Part shown: piece after piece, positions 34,730 through 47,900 of the stretch | Position numbering within the stretch: position 1 is the stretch's first letter | Layout: every line of letters starts with the position of its first letter | Assembly: GCF_040958095.1 (NCBI RefSeq) | Contig: NC_091160.1 | Span: forward strand, 36,202,236-36,266,235 | Reading direction: 5' to 3' | DNA: 64,000 nt | Source: Procambarus clarkii | Taxonomy: Eukaryota > Arthropoda > Malacostraca > Decapoda > Cambaridae | Made by a program: the position numbers and the translations under genes | Notes under the pieces: generated by a model | What the model saw: the letters and a program-made list of their open reading frames with translations, nothing else | Databases searched by the model: none | Told to the model about the DNA's origin: nothing

Positions 34730-36160
34730 ACCCCCTTAACTACTCCATGAAGGTGAGGAGGCATCAGTCCAGAGGAGATAAGAAAAGAGTCTAGGAAAAG
34801 AAGGGTAGAGAGGTCAAAGAGATGACACCCACCAATTTACCACAACTAACACTACACACCTTTACAGATAACCAACCACCTCTCAGCTATATAAGTAAAA
34901 TTTATGTTGAATCATTGAACAACCTAATTTTTCACAATGTGATTTTTCATAATAGGGATAAAATAATGTAAATTGTTTATCTTAAATAAAAAATTGCTAA
35001 ATTTTTAATTCATAAACTAAGTGCTACTGGTAAGTATTTGAGTGAAGTTTGTTGTCCAATGCATGACTATCTTTAGGTAACTGTACAGAGGTGGGAGATT
35101 GGTATTGCAAATGGTTTGACTCACAGAAACTTTTTCATTCTTTATCTTTTTTCTTTATGGTTCAAAGAAACATCCAATCCTTTTCATACACTGTTTAGTG
35201 ACAGAGTTCCAGCTCTTGGCTTCCTGACGAATCTTGTGTACCGACCTACGTACTGAATTGCAAGTTGTAAAGTTTTTAGTATGCAACTAAACTATAGTAC
35301 AGTACTGTATACGTAAAATTAAATCATGAATACATTGCGCATGTAGTCTTCCATTTGGCACCTGTAAATAGGCAGCGAACATTTTGATTTGGTAATAACT
35401 TCCTTCAGTTCCTTAGTAATACAATTTGGTTACTCAGTATCCTTACTGTAACATTAGGCTGCATACTAATTGCCATACACAAACTGATGAGTAACAAATA
35501 TTTATGGTTAAATATCACTTTGCACAATGTAATTTATGAAGAACTTTGAAAACATCAAGTGACATATTGACATGAAACCCAAAAAATGTAATGTACTGTA
35601 CCTAGAAAACTAAAATGTGTGTATGTGTACTACTGTTTTGTATACCCTTGAAAATATGGCATGTAGGTTGACTTGGTTTTATTTTATATAGATCTATATT
35701 TTTACGGCATATGTATATAACATTCTGAAAAACAGTGGAGCCCTGATGATTATGAAGGTGGTGTCGAGTGCTATTACTGTACTGTATAATAAATATACTG
35801 TAAATGACAATGTTGTATGTTCATTGCCCAGGCATTCCTAAATTATATATGTTTTTTTTTACAACCGTGTAGGACATGAGTGAATTAATAATATTTCTAT
35901 TCACCTCTTTTAAGGTGAATAGAAATGGAAATACTGTATCCATACAGTAGTGATCACTCCACGTGAGGCTGAACTACCGGTTTTGGATAAGGGAGCTGGT
36001 AGTTCAGATAAATAGGGTTGGGGCTACCTTACTCACAAGGCCCATGCAAAGCTGGTAATAGGCCCAGGCCAGATGGGAAATGAGGGGCCCATTTCAAACT
36101 GTTCAATAAGATATTTTTTAATCAGTGCTAAAACATATGGCTGACCCGTGGTGTGTGTAA
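33401..36160. other. Unassigned intergenic DNA with an (ATT)n tract
   Basis: No gene is supported. An interrupted (ATT)n microsatellite lies at 34,650-34,727. A 14-bp perfect palindrome (ATTTCTATTCACCT with a 6-bp loop) lies at 35,893-35,926. The rest is AT-rich. Confidence 0.5.
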
Positions 36161-36164
36161 TTAC

Positions 36165-36800
36165 CCAAGTGTAGTTACAGGATGAGAGCTACATTCATGG
36201 TGTCCCATCTCCCCAGCACTCTTTGTCATATAACGCTTTGAAATTACTGACGGTTTTGGCCTCCACCACCTCACCTAACTTGTTACCGTCTACCAATGTT
36301 TCCGAAAGTGAATTTTCTTATATTTCTTCGGCAGCTTTGTTTAGTTAGTTTATATCTGTGACCTCTTGTTCTTGAAGTGCCAGTTCTCAGGAATTTTTCC
36401 CTATCAATTTTATCGATTTCCATTACTATTTTGTACGTAGTGATCATATCACCTCTCTTCTATCTTTTACTTTCGGCACATTTAAAGCCTCTAACCTCTC
36501 CTCATAACTCTTGTCCTTCAGTACTGGAATCCATTTAGTTGCATCCATTTAGGCGGTTCTAAGGGTGAAAAGCATGATCCTGTTTTCCGTCCTTCAGTGT
36601 GGATCAATATCCACCAAATTGTTCAGTGTTTTAAGTTTCAGTGAGATCAGCCCCTTCATGTCGGTCTGGTTTGTAGTGTTGTTAACCCAGTATTCACCTA
36701 GTTGTGCTTGCGGGGGTTGAGCTCTGCTCTTTCGGGCCCCCTCTCAACTGTTAATCAATCAACTGTTACTAACTAACTACTAGTAACTGTGGCCCTCAAC
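36165..36800 (-). mobile_element. Degenerate LINE fragment
   Basis: The minus strand contains SYEERLEALN-like and EVVEAKTVSNFKAL-like peptides in broken frames, again from the polymerase C-terminus. GTAGTTACAGGATGAGAGCT at about 36,170-36,190 matches the repeat near 31,825. It is heavily decayed. Confidence 0.55.
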
Positions 36801-37134
36801 CCTCCCTCGTATGAGAGTCAAAAGGCATTGATAATATTCGTCTCTTTCAAAGGTTTTATGTGGTGTCAGATTTGTTAATGAGCAAGCTGGCAGTCTTGCT
36901 GCTCTTATATTTCTAAAAATGAGGTCTCCGTTGATACAATGATCAATAATGTATATATGGAGAGTGTCCTAGATGTTTATGAGTGTACAGGTATGATGAC
37001 TGGCGATTTCACATAAGGGAAAAGCACTAAAACTATAAACCACATAGTCAGAAGTTATCTTTTGTACCTTCCAGCGTAGAAAACAATTATAAAATGCAGT
37101 ATATAGTACGTACTTTTATAGTACAGTATAGTAT

Positions 37135-37265
37135 AGACTGCCCGAAACGCTTTGCGTAATAGTGGCTTTAGGCATTGTATGTACTAGCTCTATCTATAAA
37201 TCCATCAACGTTTTGTATCTCACCTTGTATGTATGCACATTACCTGAATAAATATTTGATTTGAT
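37135..37265 (+). repeat. Dispersed retroelement 3' tail
   Basis: GCCCGAAACGCTTTGCGTAA, GTACTAGCTCTATCTATAAA and a terminal TTGATTTGATTTGAT repeat. A second copy is at 38,160-38,300 and an inverted relative at 183-300. Confidence 0.65.
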
Positions 37266-37690
37266 TTGATAGCAGGCCGTGGAGCCTCCGTGCGTATTGA
37301 ACGCGCGACGCTTATGTGCTTCATAAGTTAACACGTCGCATTTTGACGTATACTTTACCTAAAGTAAAAAAAAAACTGTCGTACTGGAAAATGGTAGCGA
37401 CTTGCGAAATCGACATAATGTCCAGTTTTCTGCCCGTGGGTCCTCTGGTAGGTTAGGATAAGGTACCTTGTAGAACAGTTTCTTGGCGTTTGGAACGCTG
37501 GCGCGAACATGGTGGCAACGCACTCAGTTGTGTTTGAGGACTAGTATGATAAGTTGTAACAGAATTTGCTAAGTTTTGTAACAGAATTTGCAAAGCTCAT
37601 TTTAACACGCAAATTGTAACCACTCCACCACTGCCCACTGGATGGGGGGCGGGGCGGTGTGCAGGACAAACATATCAATTGCGACACTAG

Positions 37691-37963
37691 CTAGGGGCCT
37701 GACAGCTGAATGGACAGCGCTTCGGAATCGAAGTCCTGAGGTTCCGGGTTCGATCCCCGGTGGAGGCGGAGACAAATGGGCAGAGTTTCTTTCATCTTTA
37801 TGCTCATGTTCACCTAGCAGTAAATAGGTACCTGGGAGTTAGACAGCTGCTACGGGCTGCTTCAGAGGGGGGGGGGGGTGAAACAAAAAGGAGGCCTGGT
37901 CGAGAACCGGGCCGCGAGGACGCTAAGCCCCGAAATCATCTCAAGATAACCTGAAGAAAAAGA
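37691..37963 (+). mobile_element. tRNA-derived SINE (plus orientation)
   Basis: The head GGGGCCTGACAGCTGAATGG is followed by the pol III B-box-like GGTTCGATCC at about 37,747. The body TAAATAGGTACCTGGGAGTT, a G-run and the tail GGCCGCGAGGACGCTAAGCC follow. It is the same element as 3950-4207 but better kept. It is not a functional tRNA gene because the head lacks a clean cloverleaf and sits in the SINE context. Confidence 0.83.
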
Positions 37964-38074
37964 AGATAGCTCTCCACATGTCAGTTGCTTAAAATTTAGA
38001 AACTGTACTTGTTGGTCTCGAGTCCATTGTTGATGTGACGATGTGCATTGAAATGTGTAACTAGCTCATCAAGA

Positions 38075-38345
38075 CTTGCTTAGCTAAATGAATTGTGGAG
38101 TTGAGTCCCTGAACCCATTATGTGCCTCTGTAACCCTTTCCGTTTGGCGTTTGCGTTTGCATAGCGTGTGCCCGAAACGCTATGCGTACTAGTGGCTTTA
38201 GGTATTGCATGTACTAGCTCTATCTATAAATCCAATATTATGTTTGTAAAACAACTATGTATGTATTTTCCTGAATAAAATTTACTTTACTACTTTACTT
38301 TCCACTACCGCTCTCAAGATGGGTATGGGGTGCATAATAAATAAG
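38075..38345 (+). mobile_element. LINE 3'-end repeat interrupted by a second repeat
   Basis: CATTATGTGCCTCTGTAACC continues after an insertion into GATGGGTATGGGGTGCATAA, as in the uninterrupted copy at 11,550-11,625. The insertion (about 38,142-38,301) is a copy of the repeat at 37,135. CTTTCC borders both sides and looks like a target-site duplication. Confidence 0.65.
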
Positions 38346-38559
38346 CTAAACTAACAAATACGCATATTCAATTCGGTTATTAGTCTTCAGAGTTTGCTTT
38401 GTAGTTTAAAGACTTTCAGTTTGTTATTGTATTCTGACTGCTTTTTATATTAGGACTGGATGCATGAGTGAGCTGTATGAGGTATATACGGCGACTAAAG
38501 GACAAAGAGAGAAGAGCGGAGTAGACATTATAAGGAGAGAGAGGAGGAAGCGGGGCTGG

Positions 38560-38930
38560 CGGGACAATAAGTGTGGAGGTGGTGGCATGATAGGGTGTCA
38601 GAGCGCCATAGTGGCATCCACTCCTCCTCCGCGGGGTCGCATCCCGCCACTCAACCCTCCTTCCCGCCACCACTTGTTTTATAGATTCCCCGTATGTTTA
38701 GGCTCTCGCCGGCCATCATGGTGGCATTCCTCGAGCTTTATCCTCAATAGTAGAGGCCGAGACGGACATATTCGCGGAAGATGTGGGCGAACCAGGCGTG
38801 GGCATCTGGGACGGTGCCGGGGACGCCCGCGAGCCAGGTGGGTGGTGGTGGGGCCGCCCACGGCGCCCACTGGTGGTGGTGGGGGACGCCCACGCCACCA
38901 ACCAGCGATGTTTACTCCGCACAAATGTCC
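38560..38930 (+). promoter_or_regulatory. GC-rich 5' end of the YLPM1-like gene
   Basis: A G+C- and CpG-richer island in AT-rich surroundings covers the presumed transcription start, the 5' untranslated region and coding exon 1. CGGCCATCATGGTGGC at about 38,710 resembles a YY1-type CCAT site. No TATA box is placed. Core-promoter assignment is inference from position and composition. Confidence 0.4.
38781..38837 (+). CDS. YLPM1: YLPM1-like, coding exon 1
   Basis: The 57-nt coding part encodes [19 protein letters not shown], with GAAG before the ATG (A at -3). The donor is GTGGGT at 38,838 in phase 0. Choice of this exon rests on its in-phase join to ESMSVLEQQ and on its GC-rich promoter-like setting. 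Confidence 0.65.
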
Positions 38931-41900
38931 ACCTCTGTTTGTCTTATAACACTTTACAAAGTGTGTGGTGGGCCGCAGGGGGTCTAGGGCTGACCTCTGC
39001 CTGACCTTTACGGGTCACCGTCCTCGGCCACCATGGCCCACTTGTGGAATTATGTAGTGTTTGTAAGATATTTACATTACGTAAAGTTGTGTTTATGGAC
39101 GCCACTTTGTCGCGTCGTGTTTGGTACGCAAAATAATATTGTTGTTATTCTTTAGCGTCTTGTGTTTTATTGTGGCGAGGAAGACTTTATGAAGACACGG
39201 CCAAGATGGTCAAGGCTGAACTCCTCTGGCAAAGAGTTTGTGCTCGAGTTCAATATTTGGTTCAATAAGATGAACAACAGTGTTTCCTCCTAATGGGGGA
39301 GTGTTGTACAGTGTTTCCTCCTAATGGGGGGTGTTGTACAGTGTTTCCTCCTAATGGGGGTGTTGTACAGTGTTTCCTCCTAATGGGGGTGTTGTACAGT
39401 GTTTCCTCCTAATGGGGGTGTTGTACAGTGTTTCCGCCTAATGGAGGTGTGTTGTACAGTGTTTCCTCCTAATGGGGGTGTGTTGTACAGTGTTTCCTCC
39501 TAATGGAGGGGTGTTGTACAGTGTTTCCTCCTAATGGAGGGGTGTTGTACAGTGTTTCCTCCTAATGGGGGAGTGTTGTACAGTGTTTCCTCCTAATGGA
39601 GGGGTGTTGTACAGTGTTTCCTCCTAATGGGGGTGTGTTGTACAGTGTTTCCTCCTAATGGGGGTGTGTTGTACAGTGTTTCCTCCTAATGGGGGTGTGT
39701 TGTACAGTGTTTCCTCCTAATGGGGGTGTGTTGTACAGTGTTTCCTCCTAATGGAGGGGTGTTGTACAGTGTTTCCTCCTAATGGGGGTGTGTTGTACAG
39801 TGTTTCCTCCTAATGGGGGAGTATTGTACAGTGTTTCCTCCTAATGGAGGGGTGTTGTACAGTGTTTCCTCCTAATGGGGGTGTGTTGTATAGTGTTTCC
39901 TCCTAATGGGGGAGTGTTGAACAGTGTTTCCTCCTAATGGGGGAGTGTTGTACAGTGTTTCCTCCTAATGGGGGAGTGTTGTACAGTGTTTCCTCCTAAT
40001 GGAGGGGTGTTGTACAGTGTTTCCTCCTAATGGAGGGGTGTTGTACAGTGTTTCCTCCTATTGGGGAAGTGTTGTACAGTGTTTCCTCCTAATGGGGGGT
40101 GTTGTACAGTGTTTCCTCCTAATGGGGGTGTTGTACAGTGTTTCTTCCTAATGTGGAAGTGTTGTACAGTGTTTCCTCCTTATGGGGGTGTTGTACAGTG
40201 TTTCCTCCTTATGGGGGTGTTGTACAGTGTTTCCTCCTAATGGGGGTGTTGTACAGTGTTTCCTCCTAATGGGGGTGTGTTGTACAGTTTCTTCCTAATG
40301 GGGGTGTGTTGCACAGTGTTTCCTCCTAATGGGGGGTGTTGTACAGTGTTTCCTCCTAATGGGGGGGGGTGTTGTACAGTGTTTCCTCCTTATGGGGGGT
40401 GTTGTACAGTGTTTCCTCCTTATGGGGGTGATGTACAGTGTTTCCTCCTTATGGGGGTGTTGTACAGTGTTTCCTCCTAATGGGAGAGGTTGTACAGTGT
40501 TTCCTCCTAATGGGGGGGGGGGTGTTGTACAGTGTTTCCTCCTTATGGGGGGTGTTGTACAGTGTTTCCTCCTTATGGGGGGTGTTGTACAGTGTTTCCT
40601 CCTTATGGGGGTGATGTACAGTGTTTCCTCCTTATGGGGGTGTTGTACAGTGTTTCCTCCTAATGGGGGGTGTTGTACAGTGTTTCCTCCTTATGGGGGG
40701 TGTTGTACAGTGTTTCCTCCTAATGGGGGTGTTGTACAGTGTTTCTTCCTTATGGGGGGGGGGTGTTGTACAGTGTTTCCTCCTTATGGGGGTGATGTAG
40801 TGTTTCCTCCTTATGGGGGTGTTGTACAGTGTTTCCTCCTAATGGGGGATGTTGTACAGTGTTTCCTCCTTATGGGGGGTGTTGTACAGTGTTTCCTCCT
40901 TATGGGGGGTGTTGTACAGTGTTTCCTCCTTATGGGGGGTGTTGTACAGTGTTTCCTCCTTATGGGGGGGGGGTGTTGTACAGTGTTTCCTCCTTATGGG
41001 GGGTGTTGTACAGTGTTTCCTCCTTATGGGGGGTGTTGTACAGTGTTTCCTCCTTATGGGGGGTGTTGTACAGTGTTTCCTCCTTATGGGGGGTGTTGTA
41101 CAGTGTTTCCTCCTTATGGGGGGTGTTGTACAGTGTTTCCTCCTTATGGGGGGTGTTGTACAGTGTTTCCTCCTTATGGGGGGGTGTTGTACAGTGTTTC
41201 CTCCTTATGGGGGGTGTTGTACAGTGTTTCCTCCTTATGGGGGGTGTTGTACAGTGTTTCCTCCTTATGGGGGGTGTTGTACAGTGTTTCCTCCTTATGG
41301 GGGTGATGTACAGCATTTCCTCCTTATGGGGGTGTTGTACAGTGTTTCCTCCTTATGGGGGTGTTGTACATGCCCCAATGATAGTGTTTTAACTTACACG
41401 AGGAATGATGTTGCTCAATTAACTCTTTAGGGCAAAAATTCAAATAATTAAGAACAAGAAATAGAAGTTGCCTTAGGAGGCCAGTTGGTCCGTCATTGGT
41501 GTTACCTGCGTGGGTCAGATCCAGCTACCTTGTATAGTTAGGTTTACCGAGTTTACCCTTAAAGTGTGGGTTATCATCATTATCTTTACCCCCCTGGTTA
41601 ATACGGTTATCATATGTTGATTTTAGTTATCCAGTTTTTATACATATATATATGGTTATAATACACCTATATGGAGTTAGTGTAGTTAAGCTAGATGCAT
41701 GGAAAAGTCTTATCATTTTTATTTGCTTACTGTAGGTGAGGTTATCTTGTTATCACTAACAAGGCAATTATTGTTAAATAACAATTTGATTCCCACCAAT
41801 GTTTGAATCTACAGTACACTAATAATCAAAAGCTTGCGACGCCCTGCTTGAGGCGGTGTATACTTATGGCTAAAAAAAAAAGTGAACGGTGGTTATGTGG

Positions 41901-44900
41901 GTTGAATGATTGTAGACGGAAGTGTGCAATGGCAACGAGACGTCACAGCAGGCATTAGCTCTAGAGCACAATACCAGAGGCAGTGGCCTCCTGGCTGTCA
42001 TCGTGAGTGGTTATGTGCTGCATTTTACTCCATGGCCGGCCATTATTTTTTTGAACTTGTTAGTGATTCGTGTGGTCACTGACTCATCGTGGTCACACTC
42101 ATCGCCTTGATTATCTGAACCAATTGGTACCTCTGGACGTTCCGATAATATTTTTCTACAATTTTTGTTATTTTGGTATTTACTGTTTTTTAATTAACAT
42201 GTGATTACAGTAGTGATGTTTTCATTAGGAATGCACCAATGTATATACAGTGTATGTACAGTAATTATGTTAGTTTAGTTCATTTATTATGCACCCCATA
42301 CCCATCCTGTGGGTGGTAGTGGAAAGGATTTATTCCCACATTTATTCTGAGCAGAATAAATGTGGGAATGGCAGTAATAATAATGTATTTGTTACATTGA
42401 TAACTTGTTGCAGGAGTCGATGAGTGTTCTAGAACAACAAGCACAGCAGTACTCTGCAGCGTACCATCAGCAGCATGAGCAGCAGTGGCAGCAACAGACT
42501 ACTACTACTACTACTACTGCTGCCGCTGCCGCTGCTGCTGCAAACCCCTGGGTATGGGGCCAGACAGGGGTAAGTACACAATTTACCCACCCATTTACCC
42601 CCATATAAATAATGTAAGTTGTGGAAATTGCAGCAAACTTTAGATTTGATTTCTAGGATTTTCATATAAATGGGCTTGATAAGTAGGTCAGTGTGCTAGC
42701 AGGTGTGGGGTGCTAGCAGGGCGAGCACATCACAGGTGTGGGGTGGAGTTCTAGCATCAGGTGAAAATAGGAGTCGTTATTAATTGCAGTTGTAACGGCT
42801 ATAATTTGTTTAAAAATTTGTAGTTTTCTAGGTCTGATGACTGTAGTTAACTTATATTTTCTATTTAGGAAGTCTTGCTTACATTTGAATATTGAAACAG
42901 AAGCTCTATGCCTTTTTATTTGTCATTTTTAATTTAAGTAAAATACAGTATATATTTTCGTGTGTTAAAGATAATAAAATTGTTTAATGTGATAGCATTG
43001 TATGGTTTATTTTATTTTTTCACTAACAACAACTTTACATTCATGAAATAAACTGATAAGTTTGTCGTATCTTGTTAGTGACGAGAAGTGTATATACATT
43101 ACTGTACTGCATATCACTGCACTGTTTATGTATGACATTGTTAAGCTTAGATTAACCTAGCCCAACTTTGATATTTATTTTCACATCTGAATTAGTTTGC
43201 TTGTTTACAGGTTTATGGCATGTATGGCATGTATGGCACTACATCCGGGGTGATGCCAATGATGTCTGTACCTCCCCCGGCAGTTTCTAATATGCACCAG
43301 GATACTAGTGTTCCCCCACCAGCCATGGGTTCCCAAAATGGTGCCAATTCTAGTGCTGGTGGAGCGTCTACCGGTACCCAATCCTCCAGTGCAGGCAAAT
43401 GCTAGTAATTCTACACAGAGCGGGGCCTCCACTGGTGCAGCTCCTCCAGATTCTTCCTCTCCTAAAGCCCCTCTTCCACCAGATGATCCTCCACCACCAC
43501 CACCACCTGAGGAAGAGGAAGAGAAGAAGACAGAGAAGTCTCAGGGTGGTGGCTCAAGTAAAGGAGGGGACGGTTTACTAGGGGCACATCCTAATGCTGG
43601 CAAAGATACTGGGGATGCCAAAGGGAAAACGCAGGATTCGACTCAAGATAAGTCGGCAGTTGGACAGACACCTGGGTCCATGGGCGATTCTCCTGGACTG
43701 AAAGGACTATCACAAGGGTTGATGGGACAAGCAGCAGAGAGAGGTGGCATAGGAGGAGGAGGAGGAGGATGGGGTAACCATGGGGCACAGAATCGACCAA
43801 ATTATGATTCAGCTCAGCAAATGTCCCGTGAAGGAGAATGGGGAAACTCCTGGGGCAAGGGTCCCAATCAACATGGAGGCAGTCAAGGTTCCTCAAACTG
43901 GAACCCTGGAGGTGGACAAGGTAGAAATGAAAGTAATCAACCTTGGGGAAGTTATGCGGATCGTGGTAATCGGACAGATTCGTCGTGGGACAGTTACAAT
44001 CGGGGACAGAATGCTCAAGACAGGGGAGGAAGTCACCTTGGCTCGGATCGTATGTATTTTACTGTGTGATCGTTAGTTTGGTAGACTTTGGTATGTAATT
44101 AGTAAGTGTTCAGCTAGGGTCAAAATTGTAACTTGTAGTGCATGCATCATATATAATATAATGAAAACACAGAAATGTGAGGTGGCATAAAATTGTTTTA
44201 AAGTTTATACTGTATATGAATGCTATTACTGGGATCAGTGAACAATTTTGTTTCAGAAAATTAACAAAAGGAAATAATTTTTATTTAGTAGCAAATGTTT
44301 TGAAAATATAGAGAGTTAAGTGAGCAGTAAACATGATAATAACACAATATTTAGCTTGTGTAGAAAAGTGGTAAATTTATATTAAAGAGTTAACCAGAGA
44401 AGCTAAAAAAAAAATATTTGCTTAGAACATAAGAATGAAGGTTTGCCAAAAGTCTATCGACATCTTCTATTTATGCAAATCCCTCTCACTCGTGTATGGA
44501 CCATATATTGAACTGGTTGCTAGAGCAACAATCTTGCTTCTTCCAGAGTCGGCATTAATCTAAGGTATTGCAAGCGGTTGGGCAGCATTTCTTCACTCCA
44601 TCCTATATCCCGGCTCCTTGTCCTCGGGACTAGATATGAGCATCATATTTTTTAGCATAACAATCTTCCTCACATTTAACTGTTCAAGTTCCTTAAATTA
44701 CACACTATTGATTGATTGATGAAGATTAAACCTCCCAAGTGGTGGCACGGGTACGAATAGCCCGTAATACACAATATTGAATAATATTTCTACAAAAATT
44801 AGGTAAAAACCATTTAAAGACATTGAAATAATTATGTAAAAATATGTTTGTGGCAACCTCCCCCCCCCCCCCCCCTGCCGCACTGATCTGCCAGGGTGGT

Positions 44901-47900
44901 AGACTGATATTGCAGCTTGGTTAACAGATTATAAACTCAAGAGGCCAGCTTAATGGTTCATTATGGTGCAGAAAAATGTAGATTGTTACATATAATGTGT
45001 ATATAGTGTAATAAGAGTAAAAACAATTTTATTGATCAAACAAAGAATAAAATATACGTGCCACTAGATATGAGCACCATGTTTTTTTCGCATATCGATG
45101 TCCACACATTTAATTATATAAATTCTTCAAATTACACACTATCGCAATATTCCACACATTTAACTATATCAATTACACACTTTTATTGCTTCCCTGGGTG
45201 CTGGCTCCACCATTCCTCTGCTGCATTAAGGCTTTCTTTAAATACAGTATATTCTTTTGTTTTTAAACAATTCATAGGGTTTCGACTGAATTCAAATACT
45301 AGTATATGATATGCTGGTCAGAGCATTAGGCTTTATAACTTATTTATGAGATAGGGTGGGGTCGGTTACAACCCCCAAGGTTACAACTGCTTCACTGAAT
45401 AGACACATTGCAGTTGTCACACTGCCTGTATCAGGTGTAATTACTGCAATTCTTGGATTTTACAATAACTAACACTTAACAGGTTTATTGCCAAAATATT
45501 TTGGGATTAAACAAATGCAGTTACCCACCTACCTACACTTACTTGTCCACACCCAGCTCTGCCCTACTCATGCCTACACCCCACCCATGCCACTCCAACC
45601 ATGCCTTCACACCCACACCTTCACACCTTCAAAGGACCCACACCTTCACACCCACACCACCTCAACCACATCTTCACACCCACACCACCTCAACCACATC
45701 TTCACACCCACACCATCCTAACCATACCACACCAATCACACCTTCCCCACACCCACATCTTTTCCAAGATACAGCTGTTAAAGCTGTGGAGACATTCTAG
45801 TAAAGAGTAAGTAAGGAATGTGAGGCTTTCCTGGTTATTACACTGTTGAGTACTTTGAATTGCACTAGATATTATCATTACAATTTTGTTTGTTGCTATT
45901 ATAGATGGACGCGGAAATTCATTCGGACAGCAAAACAGGAACTTTGGTGCCGAATCCAAGTTTGATGAAAAGGTGAGTTACATTGTGGTGTGTTGTGTAG
46001 TACAGTGACAAATGCAGTATCTAGATATGTTAGTAAAAAATATATTTATAGATTAAGTAAACAATCGACTCAAGCTAATGAAATCTCTAAGCAGTTTTCT
46101 GGTTTTATAACAACCCATTCTCTTAAAATATTGTTGCTTTTTGCTGGTATGCGCACTATGGCAAAAAATGGACGAAATTTTAAATGAAATTGGCTCACGA
46201 AAGTGATGTACTGTCCCGTTTTCTGTTAGTCTTCCGGCTTACTTGGTTAGGTTAGGAGAGGAAACTTTCAATTAACGGTTTTCATGAGCCTGGCCTCGGG
46301 CTGGGCTTGGGGAGTAGAAGAACTCCCAGAACTCCATCAACCAGGTATCATGACATTTTGAAACCTTAGAAGAACTTCCTGCCTTCCTAACCTACCAGAG
46401 GACCCTTAACTTTCTGTTTTAGAATAAAAAAAAAATCCAAAATTTATTTTCATTTGTATTTCATTTTCAAATTAAGTCCATTTTCTGCCATACGGGCAAA
46501 CGGCCAAATTCAGTCTTAATTTGTAAAAGGACAGGTGGTTTGTACAAGTTTCTGATTGAATACAATTTATTTAAATTATCTAAATAATGTACCTTTATAT
46601 ATTTTTTCCTTTGCATTTACATAGTCCTCGGGGTATTGTGCATTTCCATATATGTTATCTTGTCGTCTGGTAAATGAGAGATGGTACAAGTGACACCGGA
46701 AGGAATGATGTGAAGTATTAATACAGTGGTACCTCCGTTAACGAATTTAAACCGTTCCCAGAGACGGTTCATAACCCGAAAATTTCCAACCCGAAACAAA
46801 ATTTTCCCATGAGAAATAATGTAAATTGAATTAATCCGTTCCACACTCCCAAAAGCATTAACTTTTAAGATACTTTTCATACCTAATTCACACAAATATT
46901 TACTACTATAGTATGTACAAGTTATAGCTTCCCTTTATTGATGACTCTTATTGGTATATGGAAGATGGTAAGGGAGTGGGGGGGGAAGTGTTAGTGTTTG
47001 GAAAGGGAGTCCCCTATCCATTATAACATCAGGCTCTGATGACTTTTCTAGGGTACACACTCTCTCCTACATTTTGCAGGCATACCAATAGTAACTGGTT
47101 GTGGCTCACTGCTTCCTGGTCTTACTAGGAATCTGTCTAAAAGACATTTGTTTTCCCTATATTTTAACACTTGTCTGTAGTGAGATATCACATTGTCATT
47201 AATAAGGTCAATGCAGCAGCCTACTAAAGCTTTGGGTGAGTCTTTTCAGCAAAACTTTACGGTTCTTCCCATACTGCACACATTTTCTTAACGAGGAAGG
47301 GACATCCTCTATGGCCTCCTTCCCTGAAGATTTGTTGTACTGCCTAGCTAGTTCAACAATCTTTGTACCATTTTCATGTTTTTGAATGATCTCTTTGTTT
47401 TCCAATATGGTCATCCTCACGTGTGTTTTCTTAGGTTGAACCTTACCACTGAGTTTCTTGAGACCCATGGAGTGATTTATAATAAATTACTTTTATGTTC
47501 AAAACCCAAAAAAGTAAAAAAAACAATGAAATTCTTTACAAAGAATTCATGCACGATCGTCACTAAGCGGGAGGCACTGGTAAATTGAAGCGCGGGTGAC
47601 CGTGCCACCAGGAACTACGAGCTAGGTCACCCATACGCGTATCAACAAGCCACGTTACTTGAGGCAGAGCTCGTAAGGCGATTCACATTTTACGAAGAAA
47701 CTGGGCTCGTAACCGAAAAATTCGTAAATAGGGGCATTCATAAGCCGAGGTGTCACTGTACCAGGTTAGTAGGATTCCTGAAAACTAATGAATAGTTTGA
47801 GCGTACAAGGGTGGAATATGACCAACATCTTGGGAAGCTTCCCAAGATGTATCTTTTGATTACTACTGTAGTTTGATTTTAACTTGGAATTGTAAAATAT

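Noticed and set aside
37694-37775. tRNA-like sequence with a good B box
   Set aside because: It is the head of a SINE with a recognisable body and tail, present elsewhere in the window. A proper cloverleaf could not be drawn.
40329-41306. 325-aa open frame in the intron 1 minisatellite
   Set aside because: Repeat artefact with changing register caused by variable G-runs; it lies inside an intron.
44859-44875. C-runs here and near 48,050, 48,815 and 59,935 as functional elements
   Set aside because: They are simple homopolymers, prone to sequencing error, with no shared context beyond being in introns.
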